The notes under the pieces were generated by a model. It searched no databases. It had not been told where the DNA came from and worked only from the letters and a program-made list of their open reading frames with translations. 64,000 nucleotides of DNA, from assembly GCA_024644405.1 (NCBI GenBank), contig JAHELC010000005.1, positions 114,476 through 178,475 on the forward strand, given 5' to 3'. Positions 60,314 through 64,000 of this stretch are shown here, piece after piece. The stretch comes from Nitrospinaceae bacterium (GTDB lineage Bacteria > Nitrospinota > Nitrospinia > Nitrospinales > Nitrospinaceae). The position numbers were made by a program, and so were the translations under genes. Within the stretch, counting starts at the first letter, position 1. Each line of letters opens with the position of its first letter.

Positions 60314-61896
60314 GTTTTAAGGTCCACCATTTGCAAAGGAGTATCGACCAGCAATTGACCCAGACTGTCGGGAATTTCCATCGGAACTTCAGCCTGGTGC
60401 CGACTGGTCACGCTAATGGAAAATCCCGCTTCCTGAAACGAATTTTCCAGCTCGGGCACATGCTCCTGGATAAATTGAACGGCGTTGGAATTGGAACCGG
60501 TAATGAGAATCGAAATTTCATCTTTCAGTATCCTGGTTTCAATTCTCAAATCGCCCAGAGCTGAAAGATTGAGCAGGAAAACCAAATTGAAAATCCGGTT
60601 GCGGGAATCGGATTCCTGGCCTGCACCCTCCCCCTGATCGGGAAGAATATAAATTCTAAAACGATCTTCTTCACTTAAAAGATTTTCCGGTAGTTGCAAC
60701 AGCAATGGATGTTGCTCCTCTTTGGAAAAATGATGGGTGAGCTGGTGCAGTTCTATATTGGTGACCGCTTGATTCATCTGCGCCATCAACTTTCCAATGA
60801 ATTTGTCAGAAGCAGGGTTGTCCGTGGTGCCGGCTGGAATCTGTTCCAGTTGCCGGGCGAGACGCATTAACTGGCCCTTTAAATCATTCTCCAAAAGAGC
60901 ATTCTTATTGGAGAGGCCGGGCTCTAATACAAAGTCCCTCACCTTGGCCTCGTAATGAAATCCGCTCCGGTCTACAATTTCCTTCAACTGGCCTGCATCC
61001 GGAGCTTTGAATTCTCCGGATACTATTTTTTGAAGATTGGCTTGCAGTTGTTTCAGCTGTCCCGGATCAATATTCAATTCTTTTAATTGAGTCAATGAAC
61101 CTTCCAGAAATGTTTCCTTGAGGCCTGCCAGCACCTGAATCAGGGATTGCCGTGCCGGAAGATAATTTTTTAAGACCGACAGTTCCAGAGGGGATCGGTG
61201 GATGGAAGACGCGTTCGGTGTGGGCTCGACTTCCAGCACAAATTTTCCTGAAGGGACAGCCCTGGCATGAAGATTTACCGACTCGCCGGGTTGCACCGTT
61301 GAGTTGTGTTTTAGAGTTAGAGTATTTCCGTTGAAGCGAATCTGAAGGGTTTCCCGATCCACTACACGTAAAACCTCAGCTTTCACCTTTTGTCCTGCCT
61401 CGAGACCCAACTGTTTCAAAGCAGTCTTTGAGAGTGAGTCAAATTTCCTGATATCCTGGGCAGCGGGTCCTTTGTTGGCACCTGTCGTTCCCAAAAGCGA
61501 ATTGGTGGGTCGGCTTTGAATGGACGTTTTGTCTGATTCCCGGGTATTTATAGGTCCCGGTTGTTTGGCCAGGTTTCCGGGAGCACTCTTTTGCAAAGAA
61601 GCAAGAGAAGAAAGTTCCGTCAATTTTAATACGGGGCTGGGGTGAATCTGCTCTATTTTGATCGCAATATTTTGACCCGGTTTGACCGGACGTGAAAACT
61701 GCAGCAAAAGTTTTTCTCCCTGCAGCTCCACTACCGCCTTTTGTTCCGGCAACACCTGAACCACTTTTCCGGAAAGAGTCTGACCTGCAGAATAGTTTTG
61801 GATGAAGGCGTCCAGCTTGATGGTCTCAAGCTTGAGTGCCAGAGCGTGGGAGAAAATCGGGCGAAGAGTATTGGGAGAAAGATTATCGGACAACAT
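60310..61896 (-). CDS. fliK: FliK-like flagellar hook-length control protein
   Basis: 528 residues. The C-terminal part (400-500: ...DQGEGAGQESDSRNRIFNLVFLLNLSALGDLRIETRILKDEISILI, GSNSNAVQFIQEHVPELENSFQEAGFSISVTSR) is the Flg_hook domain pattern. The large N-terminal region contains strands (VVQVLPEQKAVVELQGEKLLLQFSRPVKPGQNIAIKIEQ) that repeat at about 175-240. FliK measures the hook and switches export substrate via FlhB. Its overlap with the FlhB-like gene fits this. No hook gene flgE is nearby. Confidence 0.8.
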   Translation of the reverse strand: MLSDNLSPNTLRPIFSHALALKLETIKLDAFIQNYSAGQTLSGKVVQVLPEQKAVVELQGEKLLLQFSRPVKPGQNIAIKIEQIHPSPVLKLTELSSLASLQKSAPGNLAKQPGPINTRESDKTSIQSRPTNSLLGTTGANKGPAAQDIRKFDSLSKTALKQLGLEAGQKVKAEVLRVVDRETLQIRFNGNTLTLKHNSTVQPGESVNLHARAVPSGKFVLEVEPTPNASSIHRSPLELSVLKNYLPARQSLIQVLAGLKETFLEGSLTQLKELNIDPGQLKQLQANLQKIVSGEFKAPDAGQLKEIVDRSGFHYEAKVRDFVLEPGLSNKNALLENDLKGQLMRLARQLEQIPAGTTDNPASDKFIGKLMAQMNQAVTNIELHQLTHHFSKEEQHPLLLQLPENLLSEEDRFRIYILPDQGEGAGQESDSRNRIFNLVFLLNLSALGDLRIETRILKDEISILITGSNSNAVQFIQEHVPELENSFQEAGFSISVTSRHQAEVPMEIPDSLGQLLVDTPLQMVDLKT

Positions 61897-61916
61897 AAGC
61901 CGGAAAAAGTTTTGGG

Positions 61917-62249
61917 TTATACCACAATGTCAAGATTGGATCCCTGGCTTTCTTCCTCGGTACCCTGGGGTGGTAGATTCCCTTTTCCTTCCTCATCGGC
62001 ATTGTGACCGGGTTTCTTAAAGCGAAGGCGTTTCCGGCCGCGCCCACTTTCATCAGGATTGGTCGGCTCTGTGGGATTACTGCCTTCAGGCTCTTGTAAT
62101 TCAGTGCGTTTGGCCTCATCCAATAAAACGCGCTCCTGATCCTGAATCTGATCGGCCGCAAGTTGCTGCACCTGCTGAGCCTGCACCTTTTCCACAGCAG
62201 AACTCATTTGCAAAACCAGCTGCAAGTTAGTGGGCTGAATGGTTGGCAT
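61917..62249 (-). CDS. small hypothetical protein in the flagellar gene group
   Basis: 110 residues from the ATG of MPTIQPTNLQLVLQMSSAVEKVQAQQ; an upstream GTG adds four residues. AGTGG precedes the ATG. An N-terminal amphipathic helix (VLQMSSAVEKVQAQQVQQLAADQI) is followed by a disordered, charged tail ending DIVV. I do not recognise the family; position between FliL and FliK suggests a flagellar or export-related role. Codon use normal. It may be a small export cargo or chaperone. Confidence 0.55.
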   Translation of the reverse strand: MPTIQPTNLQLVLQMSSAVEKVQAQQVQQLAADQIQDQERVLLDEAKRTELQEPEGSNPTEPTNPDESGRGRKRLRFKKPGHNADEEGKGNLPPQGTEEESQGSNLDIVV

Positions 62250-62341
62250 GGCAATAACCACTTTTTTAATAAGGGTTTATATATTCTTAATATACAACCT
62301 TCATAGGGGATGTCAAGGCGGGCCCGCTTCGTAATCAAGGC

Positions 62342-62965
62342 TCAGGAGGGGCTGACAATAAACTCGGTAAAAATGATATTGGTGATTGTTCCCGTTCCAC
62401 TCAAAAGAAAAGAATTAGAGGCCGTCAATATTTCCCTTTTTATCTTTTCTTCAATTTTAACTCCCCTTTTTTCAAAGTCTTTTATTTTTTTTCGGCCGAT
62501 CACCGTATACACACTCTGACGAATCAGGGGCCGGACTTTATCGATATCTTTGTGGAGTCTACGATTGCTCAACACGAGATGTGCGGTCACTTGAAGAAAT
62601 TTTCCTGTTTCTTTGTTTTTGCTGAGGATAGGAACAAAAAATGGTTCGAGGGGATAAATATTGGGTTTTTGAATTTGAAAGGCCGCAGGAATCAAGTCTT
62701 GAACCGGTGCCCGCTCCACCGGGGAAACCTGTGACACCTTCGCATTTCTATCAATTAAATTCAGCAGGCCCAAACCTATTCCCCAAACCAGCAGGAGGGT
62801 CACTGCCAATCCCAATATCCGCTTTTGATTGAGAAACCTCCTTAAAGGATGGACTTGAAGAATGTCTGCATCCGCCCTCTCCTCTTGTTCCTTTAACAGG
62901 CGCTCGATTTCTGCTATTTCACGCAAGTCAAGGTCCGCTGCCTGTCCTAAATCTTCTTGAGCCAT
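62342..62965 (-). CDS. fliL: FliL-like basal body protein
   Basis: 207 residues. Soluble cytoplasmic N-terminus (1-48), one membrane helix (ILGLAVTLLLVWGIGLGLLNLI, about 50-72), then a periplasmic FliL-type domain with YPLEPFFVPIL, FLQVTAHLVLSN, RPLIRQSVYTVI and FTEFIVSPS (the C-terminal FTEFIVQ box). FliL associates with the stator around the basal body. The cytoplasmic part is longer than in many FliL proteins and carries IAEIERLLKEQEE, a coiled-coil-like stretch. Confidence 0.88.
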   Translation of the reverse strand: MAQEDLGQAADLDLREIAEIERLLKEQEERADADILQVHPLRRFLNQKRILGLAVTLLLVWGIGLGLLNLIDRNAKVSQVSPVERAPVQDLIPAAFQIQKPNIYPLEPFFVPILSKNKETGKFLQVTAHLVLSNRRLHKDIDKVRPLIRQSVYTVIGRKKIKDFEKRGVKIEEKIKREILTASNSFLLSGTGTITNIIFTEFIVSPS

Positions 62966-62970
62966 AATTG

Positions 62971-63579
62971 TTAAACCGCTAACTGTTTCAATTGATGGAA
63001 CAACGCCTCTGCCTTTTTCTTCAATTCTGACAAACCTGAATCATTGTGAAGTACATAATCGGCATATTTAATTTTCTCTTCAAGAGGCATTTGTTGTTGC
63101 AATCGCCTTTGAGCATCTTCCCGTGAAAACTTATTTTTGGCCATGATTCTTTGAAGCTGGGTTTCCTCATCACAGGCAATCACAATCACCTTATCTACTT
63201 TACGGTAATTTTCCGATTCTATTAACAGGGCCGCATCAATTATTACCAATGCTCCGGGATCATTTTTCAGGATATCTTTATAAATAGCCTGTTCTTCCTC
63301 GATCACCCGCGGGTGAAGAATGGCCTCCAGCGCCTTTTTTTTCTCCGGATCCTTAAAGACGATACCCGCAACTTTCCGGCGATCCAAGGTCTGGTCGTCC
63401 CTTAAAACCCCATTCCCCAGTAAATCGACTATTTCCAGCCAAGCCGGCTTTTCAGGCTCTACCAGGGATCGGCATATCTCATCCGCGTCCAAAACGTAGG
63501 CACCCAATGCTTTAAATAGTTTCGCGACAGTCGTCTTCCCGGAACCCATGCCACCGGTCAAACCCGCCAAAAGAGCCAC
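62971..63579 (-). CDS. coaE: dephospho-CoA kinase
   Basis: 202 residues; phosphorylates the ribose 3'-OH of dephospho-CoA in the last step of CoA synthesis. Walker A GLTGGMGSGKTTVAK (residues 6-20), the LDADEICRSLV lid contact, ILHPRVIEEE, and DEETQLQRIMAKNKFSREDAQRRLQQQMPLEEKIKYADYVLHN are standard. It lies immediately upstream of the fliL-like gene (five bases), an operon of convenience rather than function. The next gene upstream on this strand is the aminotransferase at the edge. Confidence 0.95.
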   Translation of the reverse strand: MALLAGLTGGMGSGKTTVAKLFKALGAYVLDADEICRSLVEPEKPAWLEIVDLLGNGVLRDDQTLDRRKVAGIVFKDPEKKKALEAILHPRVIEEEQAIYKDILKNDPGALVIIDAALLIESENYRKVDKVIVIACDEETQLQRIMAKNKFSREDAQRRLQQQMPLEEKIKYADYVLHNDSGLSELKKKAEALFHQLKQLAV

Positions 63580-63611
63580 AACGCCTCCAGATTTTATTTT
63601 TGGAAATTCTA

Positions 63612-64000
63612 TTACAGGGATTTCAGGACATCCTGATAAAGCCGCATCATCATTTTGGTAACAGGACCTGGCTTGCCGTTTCCGATAGGTCTTCCATCCA
63701 ACGAGGTAACCGGCATAACCATTTTGACAGTACCTGTGATAAAAGCTTCCTCCACATTTTGAAGAACATCAGGAGGCCACTCCCCCTCCTCCACCAACAC
63801 GCCATTTTCACGGTCCAAGCGAAGTACAACTTCCCGGGTGATTCCAGATAGAATACCGCAATCCAACGAAGGGGTCATCAGGCGCTGATCGCGGACAAAG
63901 AAGAAGTTGCTGGTGGTGCACTCGGTCAATTGCCCGGTCGGGTTCAGCATCAATGCGTCCGCCGCTCCTGCTTTTCGGTCTTCCACCTTGGCTAGAACAT
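63612..64000 (-). CDS. class IV aminotransferase, C-terminal part (cut by window edge)
   Basis: The frame is open through the right edge; the visible 129 residues form the C-terminal half of a fold-type IV PLP enzyme. KVEDRKAGAADALMLN and ECTTSNFFFV correspond to the conserved LN..G.(L/V).E.t..N(I/F)F region of branched-chain or D-amino acid aminotransferases and PabC. The catalytic Lys lies outside the window. It is a second member of the family, distinct from the PabC-like gene at 33.6 kb. A GTG near the edge would be an internal, not the true, start. Substrate cannot be told. Confidence 0.85.
   Translation of the reverse strand, partial: VLAKVEDRKAGAADALMLNPTGQLTECTTSNFFFVRDQRLMTPSLDCGILSGITREVVLRLDRENGVLVEEGEWPPDVLQNVEEAFITGTVKMVMPVTSLDGRPIGNGKPGPVTKMMMRLYQDVLKSL

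Noticed and set aside
1..64000. Mobile elements, prophage, CRISPR arrays or a replication origin
   Set aside because: No transposase or integrase-like frame, no regularly spaced repeats and no dnaA-box cluster were seen; only the short repeats described.

Overview
The window reads as an ordinary stretch of a Gram-negative bacterial chromosome. Evidence for a diderm is the TolC-type outer membrane channel with its periplasmic adaptor and ABC pump, HtrA, a LysM lytic transglycosylase, and lipoprotein-like exports. Gene content (paired DUF507 proteins, a PII/DUF1538 module, HemX-HemA-HemC, split transketolase, PduO-type cobalamin adenosyltransferase, type-B flagellar accessory genes) fits Nitrospinota or a deltaproteobacteria-like lineage. 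That placement is inference; no rRNA is present. Base composition looks close to balanced. I see no insertion sequence, prophage, CRISPR array or rRNA, and only one tRNA, Gly(CCC).

Layout. 0-4 kb: end of larC, two DUF507 genes, a 59-codon gene and tRNA-Gly on the minus strand, then tatC, a CPBP membrane protein and a pentapeptide-repeat protein. 4.2-6.6 kb: rpiB-glyA-nrdR behind a near-consensus promoter. 6.7-9.8 kb: hemX-hemA-hemC (first steps of tetrapyrrole synthesis). 9.8-15.7 kb: Glu/Leu-type dehydrogenase, a DUF4824-like/DUF2157 pair, nadC and small proteins of unknown function. 15.7-18.4 kb: CBS protein, PII-like protein, two DUF1538 membrane proteins and tatA. 18.5-23.1 kb: LRR protein, FlgM, a candidate small RNA, an HMA metal-binding protein, HtrA protease, UbiE and DJ-1 family protein. 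23-26.6 kb: PhzF protein, split transketolase, response regulator. 27-32 kb: a TolC/MacA/MacB-like efflux operon. 32-34.5 kb: chorismate-utilising synthase plus aminodeoxychorismate-lyase-like aminotransferase. 35.4-40.3 kb: a biotin locus (bioF, alpha/beta-hydrolase, bioC) containing an unusual DUF429-GAF-histidine kinase fusion. 40.3-44.2 kb: methyltransferase, redoxin, lipoprotein, J-domain protein and ferredoxin.

44.4-45.2 kb is a small gene graveyard: remnants of a [NiFe]-hydrogenase locus (hydrogenase beta-subunit N-terminus, hypE) and of a P-type cation ATPase, with part of hypE inverted in place. 45.2-54.1 kb: cobalamin adenosyltransferase, then the pyrimidine operon pyrR-pyrB-pyrC-carA-(unknown coiled-coil gene)-carB, preceded by a promoter, a PyrR-binding hairpin and an intrinsic terminator, i.e. 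a PyrR attenuator. 54.1-57.4 kb: FlgT/CsgG-like exported protein, FGE-like protein, endonuclease III, M14-like hydrolase. 57.4-64 kb, all minus strand: LysM transglycosylase, a FlhB-C-terminal-like protein, FliK-like protein, a small unknown, FliL, CoaE and the end of a class IV aminotransferase.

The most noteworthy items are the DUF429-histidine kinase fusion inside the biotin locus, the in-place inversion in the hydrogenase remnants, the well-resolved PyrR attenuator, a 70-nt candidate RNA with a C-rich loop, and the unknown gene held between carA and carB. Where several starts were possible I chose by ribosome binding site, overlap and family length, and I say so in each entry.
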